DNA from: a virus
Virus record (IMG/VR): IMGVR_UViG_3300032334_001083
Coordinates: 1 to 48,875 of that record
Strand: one strand, 5' to 3'
Length of the DNA: 48,875 nucleotides
The translations under genes were made by a program, and so were the position numbers. Positions 30,070-37,819 of this stretch are shown here, one piece after another. The stretch's first letter is position 1; each line of letters begins with the position of its first letter. The notes below the pieces were generated by a model. It was not told the origin of the DNA. It saw only the letters and a list, made by a program, of their open reading frames with translations, and did no database searches.

Positions 30070-30591
30070 ATGGCTAAATCACCCGCTTGGCAAAGAGCTG
30101 AAGGTAAAAATAAAAACGGCGGCTTGAATGCCAAAGGCCGTGCATCTGCCAAGGCTGAAGGCCATGATTTAAAACCACCACAACCAGAAGGTGGTTCGCG
30201 CAGAGACTCATTCTGTGCCCGGATGTCTGGGATGAAGAAGAAATTAACCTCTAAAAAAACCGCGAATGATCCAGATAGTCGCATTAATAAATCTCTTCGC
30301 GCATGGAATTGTGCTGATGGCGGCGCGATTGAGGAAGAAATAATTGAAATTAAGAAGCCAAAAAAAGAAAGTACTCGTGTTGAAGGCATGGAAGCTCATA
30401 GCCGCTTAGACAGAGCGCCACGAAGTAAAAAATCTGGTGGTGAAGTTTGGGATAAACCTCGTCCTAAAGATTTAGGCAAACCCCATCATCTGTCGGATAG
30501 CCAAAAATCCAGTGCAAAAGCTGCTGCTAAAGCTGCTGGTCGCCCTTATCCAAATTTAATTGACAACATGAGAGCCGCAAAAAAGAAATAA
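30070..30591 (+). CDS. DUF6321-like phage protein with Gly-Gly motifs
   Basis: 173 residues, very basic. The first 80 residues (KSPAWQRAEGKNKNGGLNAK, then DSFCARMSGMKKKLTSKKTA, DPDSRINKSLRAWNC) match a small conserved phage domain known from many marine and freshwater phages, which I associate with DUF6321; role unknown. The extension carries CADGGAIEE, SRLDRAPRSKKSGGEV and a Lys-rich end. The RLDRAPR...GG element recurs in two other proteins of this region. Ribosome site AAGGAAG. Confidence 0.7.
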   Translation: MAKSPAWQRAEGKNKNGGLNAKGRASAKAEGHDLKPPQPEGGSRRDSFCARMSGMKKKLTSKKTANDPDSRINKSLRAWNCADGGAIEEEIIEIKKPKKESTRVEGMEAHSRLDRAPRSKKSGGEVWDKPRPKDLGKPHHLSDSQKSSAKAAAKAAGRPYPNLIDNMRAAKKK

Positions 30592-30633
30592 TGAGTAATT
30601 TTAAGATAAATTAATCACTTGACATGCTTAAAG

Positions 30634-30662
30634 TTGATACTTTTCGACTTTTTGTGTAGAAT
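30634..30662 (+). promoter_or_regulatory. Strong putative promoter of the 553-aa protein gene
   Basis: TTGATA, exactly 17 bases, TAGAAT. It lies in a 200-base gap and would give a leader of about 125 bases. Confidence 0.6.
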
Positions 30663-30694
30663 AAATTGAGTTTTAGTCAATTTTTGACACTTCT

Positions 30695-30739
30695 GCCCTA
30701 CGCTAGGGCGGTTTCACCCCTTAAGTTGGCCGCTTAAGG
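30695..30739 (+). other. Two hairpins in the mRNA leader
   Basis: GCCCTA-CGC-TAGGGC and CCTTAAG-TTGGCCG-CTTAAGG, both perfect, between the promoter and the gene at 30796. No T-run follows, so this is a structured leader more than a terminator. Confidence 0.5.
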
Positions 30740-30795
30740 TCAAAAATCCTATTGAAAGCTTCATTAGGTGCCACAAATTCCTAGGAAAAACGACT

Positions 30796-32457
30796 ATGGC
30801 ACATGAATACGCAAAACAAGCGAAAGATTCGCATGATAGAAAGCTTAAAAGCTACGGAGCGAAGACATCTTCAAGCGTAGACGGCACTAATGAAGACGGC
30901 GATGCTACGAATTTCGCTGGATTCCGTGCATTAAACACAAATAAACAGGCAGGAATGTCGCCTTTGAACAAAAAAGGCTCCATGTCTGAGGAAACCAACC
31001 CACGCATCATGCGTAAGAAGGGTGGACGTGTCGCTGGCGCTGATAGTTTAAAGCGTTTAGACAAGGCTCCTCGTAAAGGTAAGGCAGCTGGTGGTGGTTT
31101 GCAGGGAACAGGTCAACGTATTGGCCCAATTCCTAGTGCTGACACACAGCAAATGGATTTTGACCCGACGACACGGGTAAAACCAGGGCAAATGGCGCCT
31201 GGAACAATGCGCAAGAAGGGCGGCAAAGTGATGCGTGGCCAGCAGGATTACGAATCCCGCAGCCATGAGAGCCAAGGCGCTCAACATCTTCGTCCTTATG
31301 AAGGTCACAAGAAAGGTGGCCGCATAAAGAAATCTGGCGGTGGTGGTTTTGAAGACATCCTTGGCAGCATTGGAAATGCGTTATTCGGTGAGGACGAAGC
31401 CTCAGCTGCTGAAGCTCCTGCTCGTCGCGCTGCTCCTATGGGTCGTCGTGCTGCAGCTCATCCAGTGGTTCGTCACCGTGTTACGGAGGTTGAGCGTCCT
31501 GTAGATGTTCCATTGCCTCCAAGTCGCCCATCTGATTTGGGCGTTGTTTCTGCTGGTGCGCCTGCTCCTATTTCTGATGCAGATGCTACTGCTAACTTCT
31601 ATCGTTCGCAGGGTATTGGTCAAAGGGCAGCCCCTGAAGCGTCGACAGACTTCTTGACTCAACAGCTTTACCGTAAACGTGGTGGCAAGGTTAGCCACGA
31701 AGGCCATATGAACAAGGGTGAGAAATACGGTGCTGCTCGTACGTCTGGTGAGACAAAAGGCGAACTTGATTCCGCAATGAGAGCTTTGAAGTATGGCAAT
31801 AAAGCCAAGGCTGAAAAAGAACTTGGTCGCGCTCAAGGCCATACACGCAAGACTGAATATTACACAGGTCGTGCATCTGGTGGTAAGTCAGAGCATCCTG
31901 ATGAGGCTCAAGATAAAGCTCTCATCCGCAAGATGGTCAAAGCTAAAGACCTAAAGATGAAGGATGGTGGCCGTGCTCATCGTGCCTCCGGCGGCGGTGC
32001 TTTTGATGATTACATGGGCGATGAAGGTTCTGCTCCTAAGTCAAGCGGCAAATCTGGCAAGGGCAAAACCACAGTCAATATCATGATTGGTCAGCCACAA
32101 CAGCAGGGCATTAATCCAATGGCTTTGGCTGCTTTGGCTGATATGGCTGGCGGCCCACAAGGTGGCCCTCCACAACAGTTGCCACCCCCTGGTGCAATGC
32201 CACCTCCAGGTGCAGGTGCTCCACCCCCACAAATGATGGCTCCTCCTCCATCTGCTCCTCCTGGCCCACCTCCTGGTGGCCCTCCTATGCCTAGAGCGAG
32301 AGGCGGTCGTGCTGAAGAAGTGCAGGTTAAATATCGTAAACCTGGACGGAAAGACGATTACCCCGCCATGGATTTCGGAAGCGGTGGTGGTTTTGGCAGA
32401 CGCCAAAAAATCAATAGTTATGGGACAAAGGGTCCAAACAGCAAAGATAACTACTAA
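30796..32457 (+). CDS. Basic Gly-Gly-repeat protein with proline-rich tail, 553 aa
   Basis: Seven or more copies of a K/R-x-GG-K/R-V/I/A element (KKGGRVAG, KKGGKVMRG, KKGGRIKK, KRGGKVSH, KDGGRAHR, RARGGRAEE) are spread along a basic, largely disordered chain. SLKRLDKAPRKGKAAGGG near residue 80 matches elements in two neighbours. Residues about 440-500 are a PPPG-rich tract. No enzymatic motif. It is likely a virion or head-assembly protein of unknown role. The ribosome site AGGA lies in a palindromic TTCCTAGGAA. Confidence 0.65.
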   Translation: MAHEYAKQAKDSHDRKLKSYGAKTSSSVDGTNEDGDATNFAGFRALNTNKQAGMSPLNKKGSMSEETNPRIMRKKGGRVAGADSLKRLDKAPRKGKAAGGGLQGTGQRIGPIPSADTQQMDFDPTTRVKPGQMAPGTMRKKGGKVMRGQQDYESRSHESQGAQHLRPYEGHKKGGRIKKSGGGGFEDILGSIGNALFGEDEASAAEAPARRAAPMGRRAAAHPVVRHRVTEVERPVDVPLPPSRPSDLGVVSAGAPAPISDADATANFYRSQGIGQRAAPEASTDFLTQQLYRKRGGKVSHEGHMNKGEKYGAARTSGETKGELDSAMRALKYGNKAKAEKELGRAQGHTRKTEYYTGRASGGKSEHPDEAQDKALIRKMVKAKDLKMKDGGRAHRASGGGAFDDYMGDEGSAPKSSGKSGKGKTTVNIMIGQPQQQGINPMALAALADMAGGPQGGPPQQLPPPGAMPPPGAGAPPPQMMAPPPSAPPGPPPGGPPMPRARGGRAEEVQVKYRKPGRKDDYPAMDFGSGGGFGRRQKINSYGTKGPNSKDNY

Positions 32458-32469
32458 AATTGGTCGGGT

Positions 32470-32498
32470 GACGGCAGTTGTTGTGAGCAGCTGCCGTC
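32470..32498 (+). other. Stem-loop between the 553-aa gene and endonuclease 4
   Basis: GACGGCAG and CTGCCGTC pair perfectly over 8 bp. No T-run. Similar GC-rich stems precede endonucleases 2 and 3. Confidence 0.5.
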
Positions 32499-32510
32499 CC
32501 CTAAACAAAA

Positions 32511-32524
32511 CCAAGGGGGCTTGG
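32511..32524 (+). promoter_or_regulatory. Hairpin enclosing the ribosome site of endonuclease 4
   Basis: CCAAG and CTTGG flank a GGGG loop; AAGGGGG is the Shine-Dalgarno sequence, seven bases before the ATG. Confidence 0.5.
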
Positions 32525-32526
32525 CT

Positions 32527-33051
32527 ATGTCTAAATGGACGAATATCACACAAGAATACTTATTCTCAATATTAGATTACGATAAAAATACAGGATTTTT
32601 TACTTGGAAACATCGCAATAATGTTGGTTCTGCTTGGAATACAAGGTACGCTTATAAAATTGCAGGAGGTTTAAATCCTACGGACGGATACTGGTATATT
32701 GCAATTAATAAAAAGTTACATTCTGCCCATAGATTGGCTTGGATTTATTGTTATGGTGATAATCCAAAAGAACATTTAGATCATATAAATCTTGATAAAA
32801 AAGATAATAAAATTGAAAATCTCAGAATAGCATCAGTGATAAATAATTCTTGGAATATTGGAAAAAAAACAAATAATAAATTAGGTCTAAAGGGTGTTAG
32901 TCGTCATTCTTATGGACATAAGTGGCAAGTATTTATTGTTGTAAACAAAGAAAGGAATTATCTAGGTCTGTATGATTGTCCTGCCGCAGCCTCATTTGCA
33001 TACCAGATCGCTTCTGATATACATTTTGGTGAGTTTGCGAGGGCATTTTAA
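32527..33051 (+). CDS. HNH homing endonuclease with AP2 domain (copy 4)
   Basis: 174 residues. YDKNTGFFTWK, HNH core (HRLAWIYCYGDNPKEHLDHI, then DKKDNKIENLRIAS) and a C-terminal AP2-like domain (LKGVSRHSYGHKWQVFIVV ... YLGLYDCPAAASFAYQIA). Very AT-rich compared with both neighbours, a sign of recent acquisition. Its stop codon overlaps the next ATG (TAATG), so the downstream gene's ribosome site (GAGGG) now lies inside the endonuclease coding end. Confidence 0.9.
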   Translation: MSKWTNITQEYLFSILDYDKNTGFFTWKHRNNVGSAWNTRYAYKIAGGLNPTDGYWYIAINKKLHSAHRLAWIYCYGDNPKEHLDHINLDKKDNKIENLRIASVINNSWNIGKKTNNKLGLKGVSRHSYGHKWQVFIVVNKERNYLGLYDCPAAASFAYQIASDIHFGEFARAF

Positions 33052-33260
33052 TGAATTTAGATTTAAGGCTTTTTTTAGAAATTGAAAAAATATTAACTGA
33101 ACTACAGGAGCAATTAGCTGCTGAGTTAATCCTTGGTAAGGCACAAAGTTTCGACGACTACCGTTTTCGCGTAGGTCGTATGAAAGGCGTATCAGATGCT
33201 CTGAACGCTGCACGAGAGGCCAATAAGCGCATTATTGGCGTAGATGAAGAAAGAAGATAG
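33051..33260 (+). CDS. Small conserved phage protein, 69 aa
   Basis: LDLRLFLEIEKILTELQEQL then FDDYRFRVGRMKGVSDALNA: a helical pair with the FDDYR-RVG element seen in small phage structural-region proteins. Function unknown. Translationally coupled to the endonuclease upstream. Ends two bases before the chaperonin-like gene. Confidence 0.6.
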   Translation: MNLDLRLFLEIEKILTELQEQLAAELILGKAQSFDDYRFRVGRMKGVSDALNAAREANKRIIGVDEERR

Positions 33261-33262
33261 CT

Positions 33263-33682
33263 ATGCCAGCTATGGAAATGAATCATGATGAAGTTGATCC
33301 AAAACAAGCGATTTTGGACAAGGTAGGAAGTTTGGATGAAGTAGAGGTATTTGGTAGCGATGTGCTTGTCGCTCTTTATATTCCTCCAACAAAAACTCGC
33401 TCTGGAATTATCCTATCAGATACAACAAGAGACGAGTCAAAGTGGCAAGGTAAAGTAGCTTTAGTCCTAAAGCTTGGGAATACAGCTTATATCGACGATG
33501 AAGGTAATAAATTCCGCGACATCGAACCTGGCCAATGGGTTGTTTTGAGGCCGTCCGATGGTTGGCCATTTCAATTAAATACAATGAAATCCAGAATATC
33601 AAAAGATAATGTTGTCGATTGCCGAGTGGTAACAGACATAAACATTCGCGCCAGGGTAAGCCATCCTGACCTCGTATATTAA
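33263..33682 (+). CDS. GroES-like co-chaperonin
   Basis: 139 residues. The central part follows the Cpn10 fold: GSDVLVALYIPPTKTRSGII (the loop that meets GroEL is TKTRSGIIL), then GKVALVLKLG and DIEPGQWVVLRPSDGW. T4 gp31 and related phage proteins replace host GroES to help fold the major capsid protein. Its position just before the scaffold and capsid genes fits that role. The C-terminal 30 residues are an extension. Confidence 0.75.
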   Translation: MPAMEMNHDEVDPKQAILDKVGSLDEVEVFGSDVLVALYIPPTKTRSGIILSDTTRDESKWQGKVALVLKLGNTAYIDDEGNKFRDIEPGQWVVLRPSDGWPFQLNTMKSRISKDNVVDCRVVTDINIRARVSHPDLVY

Positions 33683-33694
33683 TGGAGCGCTTCC

Positions 33695-34747
33695 ATGTCT
33701 GATGAAGAATATAAAGAAAAATCGGTAGAAGTAATTTTACCAGAAGAAACAGTTGCAGAAGTTGATTTAGATTCAAATGAACCAAAAGTTTCTGAATCTA
33801 AAGCCCATGTTCAAGAAGTTAGGGCTGAAGAAGATCTAGCTGTAGAGCCTGATCGTCCTAAAAAGCCAGTAATTGATGAGCGTGAAAAAGCTTTAAAAGA
33901 ACTTAAGGCTCAGTATGAACATCAAAAGAGAGTTGCTGAAGCAGAGCGTGAGGCCAGAAAGCAGGCTGAACTTTATGCTCGTCAGCAAGCACAGCAGGTT
34001 CACCACGCAAAGAATGAGGTTCAGGATGGTAATCTCAAGATTATTCTGAATGCTATTGATGCGACGGAGCAGGCTGCGGCAAGTGCTGAAAGAGATTATG
34101 CAACGGCTATGTCTGCTGGTGATTACGCTATGGCGGCTAAAGCTCAGCGCATCATGGCCCAAGCTGAAAGCCATTTGCTACAATTGCAGAATGGCAAACA
34201 ACGTCTTGAGGAAACATTACAACAGCCTACTGAGGGTTCCGTTCAAGAGCCAGAAATTCCTAGCTTTGAGCCAAGAATTCAGCATGACCCCGTTGAAATG
34301 TATGCCTCAAAGTTAGCTCCAAAAAGTGCCCAATGGCTGCGTGAGCATCCAGATGCGGTAAATAAGATTGGGAAGCTGACAAGAGCACATGCGGATGCTG
34401 TTGAGGATGGTATTGCGCCAGAATCTCCAGATTATTTCCGATATATCGAAAGTCGTCTTGGATATAGCAGTAATGAGGTTGATGATTCAGAGGATTATGT
34501 AGAAGAGCAGCCAGTTCGTCAGGTTAAACAGGCGCAATCGTTAAAAAAGCCAGCGGCTTCAGCTCCTGTTACATCATCGGCTAGTGCTGCAACGCCACGG
34601 CAATCCAGCACAAATTCTATGGTTTTGAGTGCTGATGAAGTTGAGATGGCACTTTTAGCGGAACCATCACTAAGCCGTGACAAGGCAATTGAATCATATG
34701 CCAGAAACAAAGCGTACCTTATTAAACAAGGGAAGCTTTCTGCTTAG
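33695..34747 (+). CDS. Scaffolding protein
   Basis: 350 residues, acidic and mostly helical. A Lys/Glu/Ala coiled coil at about 60-180 (EREKALKELKAQYEHQKRVA) and a low-complexity C-terminal third, ending in a short basic helix (RNKAYLIKQGKLSA) of the type that binds capsid protein. Composition, size and position before the major capsid gene support a head scaffold. GGAG eight bases before the ATG. Its last 26 bases overlap the end of an antisense endonuclease gene. Confidence 0.75.
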   Translation: MSDEEYKEKSVEVILPEETVAEVDLDSNEPKVSESKAHVQEVRAEEDLAVEPDRPKKPVIDEREKALKELKAQYEHQKRVAEAEREARKQAELYARQQAQQVHHAKNEVQDGNLKIILNAIDATEQAAASAERDYATAMSAGDYAMAAKAQRIMAQAESHLLQLQNGKQRLEETLQQPTEGSVQEPEIPSFEPRIQHDPVEMYASKLAPKSAQWLREHPDAVNKIGKLTRAHADAVEDGIAPESPDYFRYIESRLGYSSNEVDDSEDYVEEQPVRQVKQAQSLKKPAASAPVTSSASAATPRQSSTNSMVLSADEVEMALLAEPSLSRDKAIESYARNKAYLIKQGKLSA

Positions 34748-35198
34748 CGATTAGGTAAGCTTCATGGGCTTTTTCTGGAGTATCAAAATACCCAAGATGA
34801 ATACGTTTTCTGTCTTTAACAAAACAGGATCTGTATCTTTTGGTATTTTTGACAAATGTTACTCCAGTAAAGCCTGTTTTGCTTCTTTTACTTACATTTG
34901 CGTTGTGACCATTCTTAGACTTATTGGAATCACGCAAATTAACAATACGATTGTCCGATTTTTTTCGGTTGATATGATCAACCAAACCATTCGGCCAATC
35001 ACAGTAAAAGTATAGCCAAGCTAACCTATGAGCGAAATAAAGGGTTCCGTCGATGCTAAACTTCAAATATCCATTCTTATCAGAATGCTTTGAACCTAAT
35101 GGCTTCGAATTTATGCCCCTATCAATTCTGGTAAAAATTCCAGTATCTGGGTTGTAGTGAACAACTTCTTTTAACCGTTTTTGGGTAAGTGTTGGCAT
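34722..35198 (-). CDS. HNH homing endonuclease with AP2 domain (copy 5)
   Basis: 158 residues, antisense to the head operon. YNPDTGIFTRID, HNH core (HRLAWLYFYCDWPNGLVDHI, then DNRIVNLRDSN) and AP2-like end (FTGVTFVKNTKRYRSCFVK ... HLGYFDTPEKAHEAYLIA). The true start is the ATG after TAGGAGA, not an upstream in-frame ATG. It lies between scaffold and the 189-aa head gene. The extreme C-terminus is encoded by DNA that also codes, on the other strand, for the end of the scaffold. Confidence 0.9.
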   Translation of the reverse strand: MPTLTQKRLKEVVHYNPDTGIFTRIDRGINSKPLGSKHSDKNGYLKFSIDGTLYFAHRLAWLYFYCDWPNGLVDHINRKKSDNRIVNLRDSNKSKNGHNANVSKRSKTGFTGVTFVKNTKRYRSCFVKDRKRIHLGYFDTPEKAHEAYLIAKQKASLV

Positions 35199-35203
35199 TA
35201 TGT

Positions 35204-35217
35204 AGTCTCCTAAGACT
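35204..35217 (-). promoter_or_regulatory. Hairpin covering the ribosome site of endonuclease 5
   Basis: On the minus strand AGTCT-TAGG-AGACT: a 5-bp stem with four-base loop whose loop and 3' arm contain AGGAG, eight bases before the ATG. Confidence 0.5.
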
Positions 35218-35245
35218 TCCATACACCAAAATAGGGACATGCACA

Positions 35246-35815
35246 ATGACAAATGAAGCAAATATAGATTTAAGAACTAGAGAAGGTAAGGCATTAAAAT
35301 TAGCGCAAGCTGAAGAAAATGCCCCAATTTCTAGTAAATCTGCCGTTGGTAAAGAATCCTCTGAACAATCAAGAGCTAGGGCAGAGGCTAGAATCCGTGA
35401 AATACGTGGCAATCCTGACTTAGCAAATGGCACAGAGAGAGATAAATATTGGGCACCACCACCGCCAGATGGATTTGATTATCAGTGGAAATTAAAGTCC
35501 GTTTTGAATCAAGACGACATTGATCGTATTCGGCAGAATGAAATGAATGGCTGGGAGCCAGTTCCGCTGAGCCGTCATCCAGAATTAATGCCAAGAGGCT
35601 GGAAGGGTGATACGATTGAGGTCGGCGGCCTTGTTTTGATGGAGCGCCCAATGATGTTCACGCAAGAGGCTCGTGAAGAAGAGCGTCGTTTGGCTAAGGA
35701 AGCGGTTTGGACAAAAGAAAATCAAATGAGAGAGGGCAGGCAAGGTGACTTGGGCCCTCGAAATGTTAATCGGTTTAGCAAGTCGCATAGCCGAATTGAT
35801 GTGCCAAGCGAATGA
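35246..35815 (+). CDS. Head-region protein, 189 aa
   Basis: A basic, charged N-terminus (ARAEARIREIRGNPDLANGT), then a conserved-looking domain (WAPPPPDGFDYQWKLKSV; NGWEPVPLSRHPELMP; GGLVLMERP). This pattern resembles a common protein encoded between scaffold and capsid genes of podovirus-like phages; role unknown. The ATG at 35246 follows AGGG; earlier in-frame starts overlap the antisense endonuclease control region. A terminator follows. Confidence 0.65.
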   Translation: MTNEANIDLRTREGKALKLAQAEENAPISSKSAVGKESSEQSRARAEARIREIRGNPDLANGTERDKYWAPPPPDGFDYQWKLKSVLNQDDIDRIRQNEMNGWEPVPLSRHPELMPRGWKGDTIEVGGLVLMERPMMFTQEAREEERRLAKEAVWTKENQMREGRQGDLGPRNVNRFSKSHSRIDVPSE

Positions 35816-35823
35816 TATATTTA

Positions 35824-35848
35824 AGGGGAGGGCTAGTCCCTCCCTTTT
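35824..35848 (+). terminator. Rho-independent terminator
   Basis: GGGAGGG-CTAGT-CCCTCCC followed by TTTT. It separates the scaffold unit from the capsid unit. Confidence 0.85.
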
Positions 35849-35862
35849 ACATAATGCCTAAG

Positions 35863-35891
35863 TTGACAAAGTAACTTTAGACTCGTAAAAT
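35863..35891 (+). promoter_or_regulatory. Capsid operon promoter with a GANTC site
   Basis: TTGACA, exactly 17 bases, TAAAAT, a near-consensus promoter. GACTC (35880-35884), a GANTC methylation site, lies one base from the -10. Known GcrA-dependent promoters carry methylated GANTC between -35 and -10, the same placement. Dependence on the phage GcrA-like protein is inferred. Confidence 0.7.
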
Positions 35892-36011
35892 GTAACCTGC
35901 CAATTTGTATAAAATTATTGGCGAAAGCCGTTAGTGCATTTTCGTGCATTGCGTGTGTTTAGGCGTCTAATTACTCGCGCTGAGTTTTAGGACGTTAAGC
36001 TATCGCTCTTA

Positions 36012-36048
36012 GTTTGGTAGAACTCTGCCAAACGTTCGGACAGAGTTC
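36012..36048 (+). other. Possible pseudoknot in the capsid mRNA leader
   Basis: Arms interleave: GTTTGG (36012-36017) with CCAAAC (36028-36033), and GAACTCTG (36020-36027) with CAGAGTTC (36041-36048). This order is that of an H-type pseudoknot; a simple stem-loop using only the second pair is the alternative. The leader is about 250 bases long, with a further ACCCA/TGGGT hairpin near 36065. Confidence 0.45.
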
Positions 36049-36153
36049 CGAAATATATCAGCAACCCACGCTGGGTAGCTTCAAAATCTCCCGTCTGTTT
36101 CTGCGGTGCGCTACCGTAGCTAACGACATTCTCTTCTAAAAAAGGAGAAAGCC

Positions 36154-36792
36154 GTGGCTAACAATCTCGCGCCATTTGGTTTTCGTCCGTCGAATACGTC
36201 GAACGGCCCAGTGAACTGGCGCATTTCGACTCGCCGGATTTCAAAAAACAACGCGACACCAATCTTCAAGGGCGACGTTACTGTTCCTGTAGTTGGCGCT
36301 GCAAACGGATATATTACACAGGGCGCTACAGCAGACTTTGCTGCTCCTGGCACACCTTGCTCTGGTATTTTCTGGGGCTGTCAGTATCTTTCGGTTTCTC
36401 AGAAACGAACGGTATGGAACCAGTATTGGCCCGGCAGTGACTCTCAGGAAGATGTTATTGCATACGTGATCGATGATCCGAATGCACGTTTCATCGTCCA
36501 AGCAGACTCAACTGCTTTCAACATCACTGGCACACCAACGGAGTTCTTGACATCTCCAGTTGGTCAGCTTGCTAACTTCAGCGATCTTGGCGGCAATACA
36601 AATACTCAGCAGTCAGGAATGGTCATTTCGACACTGGGTTCGACAGCAACCTTCCCGTTCATTGTAACGGATTTGGTTCTTGCGCCTCCTGGATCAAACG
36701 GAACAGACCCTACTTCAATCTATAACTGGGTTGAAGTTGGATTCAACAACGAGTGGCTACGCGGCAACGCTGGCGTCACTGGCATCGTTTAA
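36154..36792 (+). CDS. Capsid-associated (decoration-like) protein, 212 aa
   Basis: MANNLAPFGFRPSNTSNGPV start, then a strand-rich chain of low charge (GDVTVPVVGAANGYITQGAT; SGIFWGCQYLSVSQKR; VIDDPNARFIVQAD). Proteins of this type directly precede the major capsid gene in many phages and probably decorate or stabilise the shell. GTG start with GGAG eight bases upstream. 13 bases separate it from the capsid gene. Confidence 0.7.
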   Translation: MANNLAPFGFRPSNTSNGPVNWRISTRRISKNNATPIFKGDVTVPVVGAANGYITQGATADFAAPGTPCSGIFWGCQYLSVSQKRTVWNQYWPGSDSQEDVIAYVIDDPNARFIVQADSTAFNITGTPTEFLTSPVGQLANFSDLGGNTNTQQSGMVISTLGSTATFPFIVTDLVLAPPGSNGTDPTSIYNWVEVGFNNEWLRGNAGVTGIV

Positions 36793-36805
36793 GGAGCATT
36801 AGCAA

Positions 36806-37720
36806 ATGGCAGTTAATCTTTCAGCCATCCGCGACCTGCTTCTTCCAGGTCTGCGTGGCGTTGAGGGTAAATACCCTCAGATCCCTTCACAGTGGGACAA
36901 AGTGTTTGAAAAAGCCAAATCAAACATGGCTTTGGAGCGCACAGCTGAAATGCGTTATCTCGGTCTTGCAGCTATCAAGACTGAAGGCGGCGCAGTAAGC
37001 TTCGACAACAATGCGAGTGAGCGTTACGTCTACAACCAAGAGCATTATGAGATCGGTCTCGGCTACGCGATCACTCGTAAGGCAATCGACGACAACCTCT
37101 ACAAGACACAGTTTACACCTACGAACCTCGGCCTGATTGAATCTTTCGGTCAGACAAAGGAAATCTACGGTGCAAACCTGTTGAACACGGCGCAGACATA
37201 TAATGCTGCAGTCGGTGGTGACGGTCAGCCTCTCTGTTCGCTGAACCATCCTATCGATGGTGGTGTTATTCCTAACACGCCTATCGTTCAGGTTGACCTC
37301 AATGAGTCATCATTGCTGAACGCAATGGTTTCGATCCGTCAGAACTTCAAAGACATCGCTGGTCTGAAGATGTTCGCTCGCGGTCGCAAGCTGATCGTTC
37401 CGCCGTCACTTGAGCCTGTTGCAATCCGTCTTACAAAGACTGAATTGCGCCCAGGAACAGCAGACAACGACGTCAACGCGATCCATACGACCGCTGGTGG
37501 CCTTCCAGAAGGCTACATGGTCATGGACTTCTTGACCTCGAACTATGCTTGGTTCCTCTTGACAAATATAAAAGGGCTTGTATATATGGAACGAGTCCCT
37601 TATGAAATGGATCTCCAGGTTGACTTCACAACTGATAACCTCCTTGTGAAAGGATACGAGCGCTATTCGTTTGGGTACTATAACTGGCGCTCAATTTTTG
37701 GATCGTTCCCAACACACTAA
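36806..37720 (+). CDS. Major capsid protein
   Basis: 304 residues, compatible with an HK97-type shell protein related to the Mu-like major head subunit. Features: N-terminal arm, an E-loop-like segment (FDNNASERYVYNQEHYEIGL), a helical spine (YAITRKAIDDNLYKTQFTPT), and a C-terminal A-domain part (YMVMDFLTSNYAWFLLTNIK). Order (scaffold, 189-aa protein, decoration, capsid) supports the call. GGAG lies before the start. Codon use is GC-richer than in the endonucleases, as expected of a highly expressed core gene. Confidence 0.85.
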   Translation: MAVNLSAIRDLLLPGLRGVEGKYPQIPSQWDKVFEKAKSNMALERTAEMRYLGLAAIKTEGGAVSFDNNASERYVYNQEHYEIGLGYAITRKAIDDNLYKTQFTPTNLGLIESFGQTKEIYGANLLNTAQTYNAAVGGDGQPLCSLNHPIDGGVIPNTPIVQVDLNESSLLNAMVSIRQNFKDIAGLKMFARGRKLIVPPSLEPVAIRLTKTELRPGTADNDVNAIHTTAGGLPEGYMVMDFLTSNYAWFLLTNIKGLVYMERVPYEMDLQVDFTTDNLLVKGYERYSFGYYNWRSIFGSFPTH

Positions 37721-37722
37721 AA

Positions 37723-37757
37723 TCAATGACTTACAGTTTAGAACTGTATATCATTGA
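37723..37757 (+). other. Long stem-loop after the capsid gene
   Basis: TCAATGA/TCATTGA and TACAGTT/AACTGTA stack into a 14-bp two-part stem with a three-base loop, two bases after the capsid stop. No T-run; it may protect the 3' end of capsid mRNA or act as a processing site. Confidence 0.55.
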
Positions 37758-37783
37758 CATGATTATTTCCTTCGGAGTATGGT
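37754..37783 (+). promoter_or_regulatory. Putative internal promoter of endonuclease 6
   Basis: TTGACA, 18 bases, TATGGT. Transcription would begin near 37790, after the 5' arm of the hairpin that covers the ribosome site, so this transcript would be free to be translated. Confidence 0.4.
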
Positions 37784-37812
37784 TTGTCCATGGGGCAAAT
37801 CAACCCGAAGGA
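37768..37812 (+). promoter_or_regulatory. Hairpin sequestering the ribosome site of endonuclease 6
   Basis: TCCTTCGG (37768-37775) pairs perfectly with CCGAAGGA (37805-37812), which contains the Shine-Dalgarno core. An inner TTTG/CAAA pair supports it. The strongest of the six. Confidence 0.6.
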
Positions 37813-37819
37813 GAGATAA

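Noticed and set aside
30036-30389. 117-codon minus-strand frame under the DUF6321-like gene
   Set aside because: Phe/Leu/Pro-rich complement of a Lys-rich gene; the plus-strand protein belongs to a known phage family.
31402-32553. Long minus-strand frames (146 and 170 codons) under the 553-aa gene
   Set aside because: Shadows of a basic, proline-rich coding sequence; Arg/Ser/Trp-rich nonsense composition.
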